Shown here piece by piece: positions 1-6,167 of a stretch of DNA of 9,207 bases (positions are counted from its first letter, which is position 1; every line of letters begins with the position of its first letter). Origin of the DNA: Trueperaceae bacterium (GTDB lineage Bacteria > Deinococcota > Deinococci > Deinococcales > Trueperaceae); assembly GCA_024636105.1 (NCBI GenBank), contig JAGXHO010000171.1, positions 1-9,207 of the forward strand, in the 5' to 3' direction. Under the pieces are notes generated by a model. That model did no database searches, was not told the DNA's origin, and saw only the letters and a list, made by a program, of their open reading frames with translations. Both the position numbers and the translations under genes were made by a program.

Positions 1-403
1 GTTCATGGGCTCGCCCGCGATGAACTTCATGGTGGGTAGCGTCCAGGGCGGGCACCTCAAGGCGCCGCAGTTCGACCTCGCTCCCGACAGCGAGCTCGCG
101 CAGAAGCTCAAGGCGGCCGAAGGCAAGAAGGCCTACGTCGGGATCCGGCCGGAGAACCTCGGGCTGCGCGGCAACACGGCGATCCCCGAGGGCCACAACG
201 TGATCAAGGCCCAGGTCGAGGTCGTCGAGCCGCTCGGCGCCGAGACCCACATCTTGGCGAGCGTCGGCGGCGATCAGACGATCGTCGCGCGCATCGATTC
301 GCACGCGAATGTGTCGGCGGGCGACCAGATCGAGCTCCTCGCGGACCTCAAGTTCCTGCACGCGTTCGACCTCGAGAACGAAGCCAACCTGCGCTTCGGC
401 TGA
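1..403 (+). CDS. Sugar ABC transporter ATP-binding protein, UgpC/MalK type (3' end only)
   Basis: This is the C-terminal ~133 residues of an ATPase that energises an ABC importer for sugars or sn-glycerol-3-phosphate; the 5' part lies left of the window, and the first whole codon begins at base 2. The visible part is the regulatory OB/TOBE-like domain after the nucleotide-binding domain. It opens with FMGSPAMNFM, matching the family's F-I-G-S-P-x-M-N-F motif, continues with AYVGIRPENL (the GIRPE motif) and VVEPLGAETHIL, and ends near a typical HAFDLENEANLRF tail. Walker and signature motifs are outside the window, so ATPase competence cannot be judged. UgpC/MalK ATPases sit on the cytoplasmic face of the membrane and are often shared between several sugar permeases; the substrate cannot be told from this piece. 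It ends at TGA and is followed by a strong hairpin, so it looks like the last gene of its transcript. Family confidence is high; naming it ugpC, malK or msmX would be a guess. Confidence 0.9.
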   Translation, partial: FMGSPAMNFMVGSVQGGHLKAPQFDLAPDSELAQKLKAAEGKKAYVGIRPENLGLRGNTAIPEGHNVIKAQVEVVEPLGAETHILASVGGDQTIVARIDSHANVSAGDQIELLADLKFLHAFDLENEANLRFG

Positions 404-421
404 CCGAACCGCTCGACGACC

Positions 422-454
422 CGCCCCCCGGAAGTTCCGACCGTCCGGGGGGCG
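422..454 (+). terminator. GC-rich hairpin, probable terminator after the transporter ATPase gene
   Basis: An 11-bp perfect stem pairs bases 422-432 (CGCCCCCCGGA) with 444-454 (TCCGGGGGGCG) around an 11-nt loop. It starts 18 bp after the transporter ATPase stop codon and ends about 40 bp before the motif ahead of the ABC-F gene. Only TT follows the stem, so the U-tract of a classical intrinsic terminator is missing. Position and stem strength still favour termination, or 3'-end protection of the mRNA. Confidence 0.7.
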
Positions 455-493
455 TTCGCGTGGCGACCCCTGCGCCGCTCAGCGCCCGGGTCG

Positions 494-501
494 GGTACCC
501 T
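494..501 (+). promoter_or_regulatory. Extended -10-like element GGTACCCT ahead of the ABC-F gene
   Basis: TACCCT (496-501) fits TANNNT and is preceded by GG, as in the other putative promoters of this window. Seven bases separate it from the GTG at 509, which is where transcription would start. No Shine-Dalgarno precedes that GTG, so a leaderless mRNA is likely. No recognisable -35 box lies 17-18 bp upstream. Confidence 0.5.
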
Positions 502-508
502 CGTGGGC

Positions 509-2461
509 GTGATCCTCGCCGCGCTCCATCAGGTCGACAAGCACTACGGCGAGCAGACCGTGCTCGACGGGGTCCACCTGGAGCTGCGGCCCGGCGAACG
601 GTTGGCGCTGATCGGCCGCAACGGGGCGGGGAAGACGACCGTGTTGCGGCTGCTGGCCGGACGCGAGGTCCCCGACGGCGGCGAGGTCCACGTGCGCTCG
701 GACGTCACCCTCGGGGTGCTCTCGCAAGACCCGACCTTCGGCGAGGGCACCACCGTCCGCGCCGTCGCCGACGCCGCCTTCACCGAGCTCGACGCGATGG
801 AGGGCGACCTGGAGGCGCTCGAGGCCGCCGGGCTCGACGACCCCGACGTGTTCGCGCGCTGGGAGCCGCTGCACGAGCACTTCGAGCGGCGCGGCGGCTA
901 CGCTCGGCGTGCCAGACGCGACGCGGTCCTGCACGCCCTCGGGTTCGCAGGCCGCGAAGCGGACCGCGTCGATCGGCTCTCGGGCGGCGAACGCACGCGC
1001 CTCGGCCTCGCTCGCCTCCTGATGGCCCAACCGGACCTCTTGCTGCTCGACGAACCGACCAACCACCTCGACCTCGCCATGCGCGCGTGGCTCGAGAGCT
1101 TCGTCGGTCGGTACCCGGGGGCCGCCGTCCTCGTGTCCCACGACCGCGCGTTCCTGGACGGCGCGTGCGACCGGACCGCCGAGGTCGACCGCGGCGAACT
1201 CCGCGTGGCGCCTGGCAACCCGTCGACGTACCGGACCCTGCGGGCCGAACAGGCGCGCATCGAGGCGCGCACTCGGGCCAATCAGGCCAAGGAGCACACG
1301 CGGCTCGCGGTCGCGGCGGCGCGCATGAAGCAGTGGGCCGGCCAGAACGAGAAGCTGCACCGACGGGCGAAGGCGATGGAGCGGCGCGTCGAACGCTTCG
1401 AGTCCGACATGCTCGACGACGCCCGGCCCGACGCCAAGACGACGCGCTTCACCTTCCCGTGCCCGCCCTCGGTCGACCTCGCGCTCCACGCCGAGCGGCT
1501 GAGCGCGGCGTACGCCACGCCGCTGTTCACGGGCGTCGAGGTCGTCGTCCGGCGCGGCGAACGGGTTGCGATCACGGGCCCGAACGGGGCGGGGAAGACC
1601 ACCTTCCTGCGGGTGCTCCTGGGCGTGCGGGCGTCCGACGACCCCGGCGCGCGGATCGCCTGGGGCGCCCGCGTCCGGGTCGCGTACTACGACCAGGACC
1701 TCGCCGGCGTCGACCCGCAGGCCACGCTGTTCGAGGAGCTCCACGCGATGGTGGGCGACGTCCGCGCCCACGACCTGCTCGGCCGCTTCCTGTTCCCGTT
1801 CGACGCCCAGTTCAAGCGCATCGCCGACCTCTCGGGCGGGGAGCGCGCGCGCTTGGCGCTCCTCAAGCTGACGCTCTCCGAGGCCAACGTGCTCGTCCTC
1901 GACGAACCGACCAACCACCTGGACGTCGAGATGATCGAGGCGCTCGAGGCAGCGTTGGAGGCGTACGAGGGCACGGTCCTGTTCGTCTCGCACGACCGTC
2001 GCTTCCTCGCCGGGCTCGCGAGCCGGGTCTGGGAAGTCGCCGACGGCCGGTTCGTCGACTACGAGGGCGATTGGGCCTTCTACACGCGCAAACACGCCGA
2101 ACGCCGGGCGGACGCCGCGGCCGCCCAAGCGCCCGCCACCGCCGCTGCGGCGGTGGCGGCGCCCGACGGTCCCTCGCCCTGGCGTCTGCGCAAGGAGCTC
2201 GAGCGGCACGAGGCCGAGGTCGAGCGGCTCGAAGCCGAGCTCGCGGCGGCCATCGACGCGATCGAGGCTGCCTCGGCGGGGGTCGCGGCGGGCAGCGTCG
2301 ACCCAACCGAGCTCGTGGACCTCGGCCGTCGCCACGACGCCCTCGAGGCCGAGCTGCTGGCCGCCATGTCGACCTGGGAGGCGACCGTTGCCGCCCTGGA
2401 GCAGCGCGAGGCGCCCGACGCGCGCGGCGGGCGTGGCGTCGCCGCCGGCGGCGACGGGTAG
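509..2461 (+). CDS. ABC-F family ATP-binding protein (Uup/EttA-like)
   Basis: This is a 650-residue soluble protein with two ABC ATPase domains in one chain and no membrane segments, the layout of ABC-F factors that bind the ribosomal E site and relieve stalled translation. Domain 1 has Walker A GRNGAGKTT (about 36-44), signature LSGGERTRL (157-165), Walker B LLLLDEPTNHLDL (177-189) and switch VSHDRAFL (209-216). The interdomain linker (about 240-320) is charged and helical and includes KQWAGQNEKLHRRAKAMERR, as in the P-site-tRNA-interaction motif. Domain 2 has GPNGAGKTT (357-365), LSGGERARL (441-449), VLVLDEPTNHLDV (461-473) and VSHDRRFL (493-500), so both catalytic glutamates are present. 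An Ala-rich stretch (about 534-555) leads to a C-terminal coiled coil (about 558-630), as in Uup-type members. A GTG two codons upstream (503) is an alternative start; 509 is preferred because of its 7-nt spacing from the -10 motif. The subfamily (Uup, EttA or antibiotic-resistance type) is not settled by these motifs. Confidence 0.93.
   Translation: MILAALHQVDKHYGEQTVLDGVHLELRPGERLALIGRNGAGKTTVLRLLAGREVPDGGEVHVRSDVTLGVLSQDPTFGEGTTVRAVADAAFTELDAMEGDLEALEAAGLDDPDVFARWEPLHEHFERRGGYARRARRDAVLHALGFAGREADRVDRLSGGERTRLGLARLLMAQPDLLLLDEPTNHLDLAMRAWLESFVGRYPGAAVLVSHDRAFLDGACDRTAEVDRGELRVAPGNPSTYRTLRAEQARIEARTRANQAKEHTRLAVAAARMKQWAGQNEKLHRRAKAMERRVERFESDMLDDARPDAKTTRFTFPCPPSVDLALHAERLSAAYATPLFTGVEVVVRRGERVAITGPNGAGKTTFLRVLLGVRASDDPGARIAWGARVRVAYYDQDLAGVDPQATLFEELHAMVGDVRAHDLLGRFLFPFDAQFKRIADLSGGERARLALLKLTLSEANVLVLDEPTNHLDVEMIEALEAALEAYEGTVLFVSHDRRFLAGLASRVWEVADGRFVDYEGDWAFYTRKHAERRADAAAAQAPATAAAAVAAPDGPSPWRLRKELERHEAEVERLEAELAAAIDAIEAASAGVAAGSVDPTELVDLGRRHDALEAELLAAMSTWEATVAALEQREAPDARGGRGVAAGGDG
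2133..2159. repeat. Perfect 13-bp inverted repeat inside the ABC-F gene
   Basis: The arms 2133-2145 and 2147-2159 are exact reverse complements around a single central T, made of GCC/GGC triplets. Allowing a normal loop, a stem of about 10 bp can form in the mRNA. It encodes the Ala-rich linker between the second ATPase domain and the C-terminal coiled coil. It may be a by-product of GCC/GCG alanine codons, or it may pause the ribosome or polymerase between domains. Confidence 0.6.
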
Positions 2462-2464
2462 ACT
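2457..2464 (+). promoter_or_regulatory. Extended -10-like element GGTAGACT ahead of the FAH-purN-purD set
   Basis: TAGACT (2459-2464) fits TANNNT with a preceding GG. Its TAG is also the stop codon of the ABC-F gene. A transcript starting 7-8 nt downstream would have a leader of about 37 nt that holds a hairpin and a strong Shine-Dalgarno. There is no clear -35 box. Confidence 0.45.
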
Positions 2465-2478
2465 GCGCCCACACCGGG

Positions 2479-2493
2479 TCGGCCCCAGGCCGA
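2479..2493 (+). promoter_or_regulatory. Leader hairpin next to the FAH-gene ribosome binding site
   Basis: TCGGCC (2479-2484) pairs with GGCCGA (2488-2493) around the loop CCA; after one G-G mismatch, two more G-C pairs (2476-2477 with 2495-2496) can extend it. The stem ends right before the Shine-Dalgarno sequence. It could affect ribosome access, but it may be a chance result of high GC. Confidence 0.35.
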
Positions 2494-2496
2494 GCC

Positions 2497-2504
2497 GAGG
2501 AGGT
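2497..2504 (+). promoter_or_regulatory. Ribosome binding site GAGGAGGT of the FAH-family gene
   Basis: GAGGAGGT is nearly a full complement of the 16S rRNA 3' end and lies 4 nt before the ATG at 2509. It fixes the start of the FAH-family gene, although the reading frame stays open far upstream. Confidence 0.85.
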
Positions 2505-2508
2505 CCGC

Positions 2509-3276
2509 ATGCAGCGCGTCCGATACCGCAGCTTCGACGGGGTCCACTGGGGCGAGGTCCAAGGGGGTCGCGTGCACCAGCTCACCGGGATGGTCGGCCG
2601 GCCGAGTGGCCACACCGTCGACCTCTCCGAGGTCACCCTGCTCGCCCCGTGCGAACCGCGCAGCATCGTCTGCGTGGGCAAGAACTACGCCAAGCACGTC
2701 GCCGAGATGGGCGGGAGCCTGGACGCGTTGCCGCGCGAGCCGGGGCTGTTCCTCAAGGCGCTCAACGCCCTCTCGAACCCGGGCGACGACATCCCCGTCC
2801 CCACCTGGACGAACGAGCTCCACCACGAGGGCGAACTCGCGGTCGTGATCGCGCGCACCATGCGCGACGTCGCGCCGGAGGACGCCCTGGACTTCGTCCT
2901 CGGGTACACGATCGCGAACGACGTCACCGCGCGCGACGCGCAGCGCAGCGACCTCCAATGGGTGCGCGCCAAGTCGTCGGACGGCTTCTGCCCGGTCGGA
3001 CCGTGGCTCGAGACCGACCTGGATCCGTCGGACCTGACCGTTCAGGTCCGCGTCAACGGCGAGCTGCGCCAAGACGGGCACACGCGGGACCTGATCTTCT
3101 CGGTCCCGGAGATCCTGTCGTACGTGAGCCGCTTCCTGACGTTGGAGCCGGGCGACCTGGTCTTGACGGGCACGCCGGATGGCGTGGGCCCGCTGCACCC
3201 CGGCGACACCGTCGAGGTGACCATCGACGCGATCGGCACGCTGCAGAACACCGTCGTCGCGCGCGATCGTGCCTGA
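2509..3276 (+). CDS. Fumarylacetoacetate hydrolase (FAH) family protein
   Basis: This 255-residue cytosolic enzyme belongs to the FAH superfamily, whose members hydrolyse or decarboxylate or isomerise 2-oxo/1,3-diketo acids using Mg2+ or Mn2+. A short N-terminal domain is followed by the conserved catalytic fold: VGKNYAKHVAEMG (56-68), the metal ligands in HHEGEL (E107 and E109), GYTIANDVTARD with D138 (132-143), the lysine in RAKSSDGF (K155), CPVGPW (161-166), VNGELRQDG (182-190) and the loop TGTPDGVG (220-227). All metal-binding acids are present, so it should be active. Length matches single-domain bacterial members such as YcgM-like acylpyruvases or oxaloacetate decarboxylases, and 2-hydroxyhepta-2,4-diene-1,7-dioate isomerases; motifs do not choose between these. 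Its stop codon lies inside the start of purN, so the two are translationally coupled. No aromatic-degradation gene is nearby, which favours a housekeeping role such as oxaloacetate or acylpyruvate clearance (inference). Confidence 0.92.
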   Translation: MQRVRYRSFDGVHWGEVQGGRVHQLTGMVGRPSGHTVDLSEVTLLAPCEPRSIVCVGKNYAKHVAEMGGSLDALPREPGLFLKALNALSNPGDDIPVPTWTNELHHEGELAVVIARTMRDVAPEDALDFVLGYTIANDVTARDAQRSDLQWVRAKSSDGFCPVGPWLETDLDPSDLTVQVRVNGELRQDGHTRDLIFSVPEILSYVSRFLTLEPGDLVLTGTPDGVGPLHPGDTVEVTIDAIGTLQNTVVARDRA

Positions 3277-3895
3277 CGGGCCCTTCCCGCTGCCCCAGGC
3301 CGCGCGCGTCGCGGTGTTCGCCTCGGGGAGCGGCACGAACCTGCAAGCGCTCCTCGACGCCTTCCCGCCGAACGGCGCCGATCCGCTCGCGCGGGTCGTG
3401 TTGGTCGTGTCCGACCGCCGTGCGGCGCGCGCCCTGGACCGAGCGCACCGCGCCGGCGCCGAGGCCGAGCACGTCGCCTACCCCCGCCGGCCCGACGGAA
3501 GCCTGGACCGTGCGGCGTTCGAGGCCCGCGCCGGAGCGCTCCTCGAAGAGCACCGCATCGATCTGGTCGCGCTCGCCGGCTTCCTGCGGATCGTCTCGCC
3601 GGGCTTCGTGGCCGCCTGGTCCGGGCGCCTTCTGAACGTGCACCCGAGCCTGCTTCCGGCCTTCCCGGGGCTGCACGCGGTGCGCCAGGCGCTCGACGCC
3701 GGCGTTCCGAGCACCGGCTGTACGGTGCACTTCGTCGACGCTGGCGTGGACACCGGCCCCGCGATCGTGCAGCGCACGGTCGCCGTGGCCCCGGGCGACA
3801 CCGAGGACGCGCTCCAAGCGCGCGTCCAGTGGGAAGAGCACCTCGCTTACCCGGAGGCCGTGCGGCGCGTGCTGCGCGGGGAGGCGAAGCCATGA
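3269..3895 (+). CDS. purN: Phosphoribosylglycinamide formyltransferase (GAR transformylase 1)
   Basis: PurN transfers a formyl group from 10-formyltetrahydrofolate to glycinamide ribonucleotide (GAR), the third step of de novo IMP synthesis. The 208-residue protein shows the phosphate-binding loop ASGSGTNLQAL (18-28), SDRRAARALDRA (48-59, the S-N/D-x-x-x-A segment), GFLRIVSPGFV (104-114), the active-site block LLNVHPSLLPAFPGLHA (121-137) with N123 and H125, and HFVDAGVDTGP (154-164) with the catalytic D161. All three catalytic residues are in place, and length is normal. The GTG start overlaps the FAH-family stop codon by 8 bp and has no Shine-Dalgarno of its own, so translation probably depends on ribosomes finishing the upstream gene. 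A GTG at codon 16 would cut into the first beta strand and is unlikely. Its product GAR-formyl follows directly on the product of purD, the next gene. Confidence 0.95.
   Translation: MPDGPFPLPQAARVAVFASGSGTNLQALLDAFPPNGADPLARVVLVVSDRRAARALDRAHRAGAEAEHVAYPRRPDGSLDRAAFEARAGALLEEHRIDLVALAGFLRIVSPGFVAAWSGRLLNVHPSLLPAFPGLHAVRQALDAGVPSTGCTVHFVDAGVDTGPAIVQRTVAVAPGDTEDALQARVQWEEHLAYPEAVRRVLRGEAKP
3878..3884 (+). promoter_or_regulatory. Ribosome binding site GGGGAGG of purD
   Basis: GGGGAGG lies inside the end of purN, 7 nt before the purD ATG at 3892. It supports this start over an in-frame GTG/ATG further upstream that would run deep into purN. Confidence 0.7.
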
Positions 3896-5181
3896 GCGGG
3901 GCGCGCGTGGTGGTCCTCGGATCGGGCGGCCGCGAGCACGCCCTCGCCTGGGCCATGGCGCGCTCCGCGTCGGTGGCCGAGGTGCTGATGGCACCCGGGA
4001 ACGCCGGCACCGCCGAGCTCGGACCGCGCCTCCCGCTCCCGCCCGGGTTCCCGGCTCCGCTCGCGCTCGCGGCGTTCGTCGACGCCGTGGTCGAACGCGG
4101 GGTGGACCTCGTCGTGGTCGGCCCCGAGGCACCGCTCGCGGCCGGTGTGGCCGACGCCCTCAGGGCCCGCGGCGTCGCGACCTACGGCCCCTCCGCGGCG
4201 GCCGCGCGGCTCGAGGCCTCCAAGGCCCACGCCAAGGCGTTCATGCGCGCGCACGGGGTACCCACCGCCGAAGCGGCGACCGCGGTCGACGCCGCCACGG
4301 CGCACGCCGCGGTCGCTGCGCTGGCGGAACTCGCCGATGGGCGGGTGGTCGTGAAAGCGAGCGGGCTGGCCGCGGGCAAGGGGGTGACGGTGGCGTCCTC
4401 GCCCGCCGAAGGGCACGCGGCGGTCGACGCCCTGTTCGCGGCCGGCGAGGCGGAGGTCGTGGTCGAGGCCTTCCTCGACGGCGACGAGGTGAGCCTGCTC
4501 GTCGTCACCGACGGCGAGGCGTACCACCTGTGGCCGCAGGTGGCCGACCACAAGGCGGCCTTCGACGGCGACGTCGGACCGATGACCGGCGGCATGGGTA
4601 CGGTCGCGCCCGCCGACCTGCTCGATCCCACGGAGCTCGCCGAGGTGCAGCGCACGATCGTCGAGCCGACCCTGGCGGGTCTGCGCGCCGAAGGGCGACC
4701 GATGGTCGGCACCCTCTTCCTCGGGCTGATGCGGACCGAGCGCGGCGTGAAGTTGCTCGAGTACAACGTGCGCTTCGGCGACCCCGAGACGCAGGTGCTC
4801 GTGCCGCTGCTGCGGTCGGACGCCTACACGCTGCTTCGCGCGGCGGCCACCGGGGGCCTCGCCGACGTCGTGCCGGTATGGAGCGACGCGGCCTGCGCCT
4901 GCGTGGTCATGGCCGCCGAGGGCTACCCGGGCACCCCGCGGACGGGCGTCGCGATCGAGATCCCGGCCGACCTCGATCCGGGCGTGACGGTCTTCCATGC
5001 CGGCACCGCGCGCGCCCCGGACGGTCGCCTCGTCTCCGCCGGCGGTCGCGTGCTCGGCGTCACGGCCGTGGCCGCCGACGTCGCCGGCGCGGCCGCCAAG
5101 GCCTACGCCACCGTCGACCGCATCCGGTTCCCTGGGGCGCACGTCCGCCGCGACGTCGGTCGACGCCAGCGCCGCTGGTAG
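3892..5181 (+). CDS. purD: Phosphoribosylamine--glycine ligase (GAR synthetase)
   Basis: PurD joins 5-phosphoribosylamine and glycine with ATP to make GAR, the substrate of PurN encoded just upstream. The 429-residue protein is the usual length of single-function PurD. It starts with VVVLGSGGREHALAW (6-20), the N-domain nucleotide-type loop, then VVGPEAPL (75-82), the ATP-grasp segment VVVKASGLAAGKGV (152-165), WPQVADHKAAFDGD (214-227), GPMTGGMGT (229-237), and the Mg-ATP/phosphoribosylamine block LLEYNVRFGDPETQ (288-301), with E290 and N292 as metal ligands. The C-terminal domain ends in HVRRDVG, like the usual RRDIG tail, so the gene is complete. The ATG overlaps the purN TGA in an ATGA junction. 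Its TAG stop codon also begins the -10-like element of the next gene. Confidence 0.97.
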   Translation: MSGARVVVLGSGGREHALAWAMARSASVAEVLMAPGNAGTAELGPRLPLPPGFPAPLALAAFVDAVVERGVDLVVVGPEAPLAAGVADALRARGVATYGPSAAAARLEASKAHAKAFMRAHGVPTAEAATAVDAATAHAAVAALAELADGRVVVKASGLAAGKGVTVASSPAEGHAAVDALFAAGEAEVVVEAFLDGDEVSLLVVTDGEAYHLWPQVADHKAAFDGDVGPMTGGMGTVAPADLLDPTELAEVQRTIVEPTLAGLRAEGRPMVGTLFLGLMRTERGVKLLEYNVRFGDPETQVLVPLLRSDAYTLLRAAATGGLADVVPVWSDAACACVVMAAEGYPGTPRTGVAIEIPADLDPGVTVFHAGTARAPDGRLVSAGGRVLGVTAVAADVAGAAAKAYATVDRIRFPGAHVRRDVGRRQRRW

Positions 5182-5184
5182 GCT
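5177..5184 (+). promoter_or_regulatory. Extended -10-like element GGTAGGCT ahead of the SIS-like gene
   Basis: TAGGCT (5179-5184) fits TANNNT, preceded by GG. Its TAG is the purD stop codon. Exactly 7 nt separate it from the ATG at 5192, so a transcript would begin at the A of the start codon. No convincing Shine-Dalgarno is present, which favours a leaderless mRNA. The nearest -35-like string, TCGACG at 5160, is only 13 bp away, too close to count. Confidence 0.55.
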
Positions 5185-5191
5185 CGCGCCG

Positions 5192-6157
5192 ATGCTCGAC
5201 GACCCTGGAACCCTCTACGCCCGCGATCCCCACGGCCTCCTCGAGGCGCTGCTCCGCATGCCCCACGGCGCCACCGTCGGCGACCGCGCCAGGTCGCGGC
5301 CGATCGGCTTCGAGGCCACCGGCCCGACCGCGGTGCTCGTCCCGCTCCTCGCGCCGTGGATCGATGCGCGCCTGGTCGCGAGCGGCACCCAGGTCCTCGT
5401 CGACGGCGGGTTCGCGGGCGACGACGTCGCCCTGTGGCGCGTGGCCGCCGAAGCGGCCGGTGCCGAGGTCGTCGTGCTCGGGGCGCACGACGATGCAGCG
5501 GCCGCCGCCGTCCTCGGCGTGGAGGCCGAACCGGACGTCGTCCTGACCGATGGAGCGCTGGCGTCGTTCGAGGTCGTTCGGCTCCTCGCCCACGCGACCG
5601 GGCAGGCCGACCGCCTCGAGGACTTCGATGCGCGCCTGGCGGCGATCGCGACCGCCTGCGCCGCGACGGTCCCGACCGAGCTCAACCCGGCCAAGGCGCT
5701 CGCATGGCGGCTCCATCAGCGCGTGCCGCTCCTGGTCACGGCGCGCGGCGGTGGCGCCCTCCAGGGATGGGTGCAGCAGGTCTTCGCCCGAGTGGGGAAG
5801 ACGCTGGCGGTGCCGAGCGGCGACCACGCTCCGCTGGTCGCGGCGTCCGCCTTCGAGGCTCGCCACGCGCTCGGCGACGACCTCGTCGGGCTCGTGCTGG
5901 GGGTGGAGGACGCCGAGACGCGCCTGGTCGCCGAGATCCTCGCGACGCGCACCGCGCAGGTCGAACGCCTGACGCTGGGCAGCGACGGCTGGCCCGAGCC
6001 GCTGCTCGAGCCCGTGCTCGACGCCACCCTCGTCGCGTACGCGGCGACGTGGGTCGCGGCCTACGGCGCGTTGCTGGGCGAACTGGACCCGGGCGACCCG
6101 GGCGTCTACGCGTCGGTTCGGGCGGCGGCCGCAGCCGAGGGTCGCGGCGGGCGGTAG
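5192..6157 (+). CDS. SIS-type phosphoglucose/phosphomannose-isomerase-like protein, divergent
   Basis: This 321-residue soluble protein looks like a divergent member of the bacterial bifunctional phosphoglucose/phosphomannose isomerase family (two SIS sugar-phosphate domains plus a C-terminal helix). Supporting features are an N-terminal LYARDPHGLLEALLRMP (8-24), resembling the family's D-x-x-G-M-L-x-x-I-x-x-x-P opening; a first alpha/beta half with strands VLVDGGF (68-74) and AEVVVLG (91-97); the NPAK motif (165-168) leading to RVPLLVTARGG (177-187); FARVGKTLAVP (198-208); FEARHALGDDLVGLVLG (221-237); and a C-terminal helix ending YGALLGELDPGDPGV (291-305). The second half reads much like what I recall of a Thermus thermophilus glucose-6-phosphate-isomerase-like protein. 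The usual G-x-G-G-S-A phosphate loop is replaced by GFEATGPTAVL (39-49), so isomerase activity is doubtful. An earlier in-frame start inside purD is rejected because the 5192 ATG lies 7 nt after a -10 motif. It may act in sugar-phosphate metabolism or sensing; function unproven. Confidence 0.7.
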   Translation: MLDDPGTLYARDPHGLLEALLRMPHGATVGDRARSRPIGFEATGPTAVLVPLLAPWIDARLVASGTQVLVDGGFAGDDVALWRVAAEAAGAEVVVLGAHDDAAAAAVLGVEAEPDVVLTDGALASFEVVRLLAHATGQADRLEDFDARLAAIATACAATVPTELNPAKALAWRLHQRVPLLVTARGGGALQGWVQQVFARVGKTLAVPSGDHAPLVAASAFEARHALGDDLVGLVLGVEDAETRLVAEILATRTAQVERLTLGSDGWPEPLLEPVLDATLVAYAATWVAAYGALLGELDPGDPGVYASVRAAAAAEGRGGR

Positions 6158-6160
6158 CAT
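6153..6160 (+). promoter_or_regulatory. Extended -10-like element GGTAGCAT ahead of the lipoprotein gene
   Basis: TAGCAT (6155-6160) fits TANNNT with a preceding GG. Its TAG is the stop codon of the SIS-like gene. Seven nt separate it from the ATG at 6168, the same spacing as at 5192 and 509. No Shine-Dalgarno is present. If it is used, the ATG at 6159 lies inside the promoter and cannot be the start. Confidence 0.5.
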
Positions 6161-6167
6161 GCGCGCC

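Noticed and set aside
479..2335. A 618-residue minus-strand reading frame across the ABC-F gene.
   Set aside because: It is a shadow of the ABC-F gene; its composition is repetitive and charged, and no motif is visible.
460..2508. An in-frame upstream extension of the FAH-family gene by almost 700 codons, overlapping the ABC-F gene.
   Set aside because: The extension is Arg/Pro/Gly-rich shadow sequence. The FAH fold starts at MQRVRYRSFDG, and a strong Shine-Dalgarno lies 4 nt before the ATG at 2509.
3847..5142. A 431-residue minus-strand reading frame across purD.
   Set aside because: It is a shadow of purD, with His/Gly/Arg-rich low-complexity sequence and no recognisable domain.
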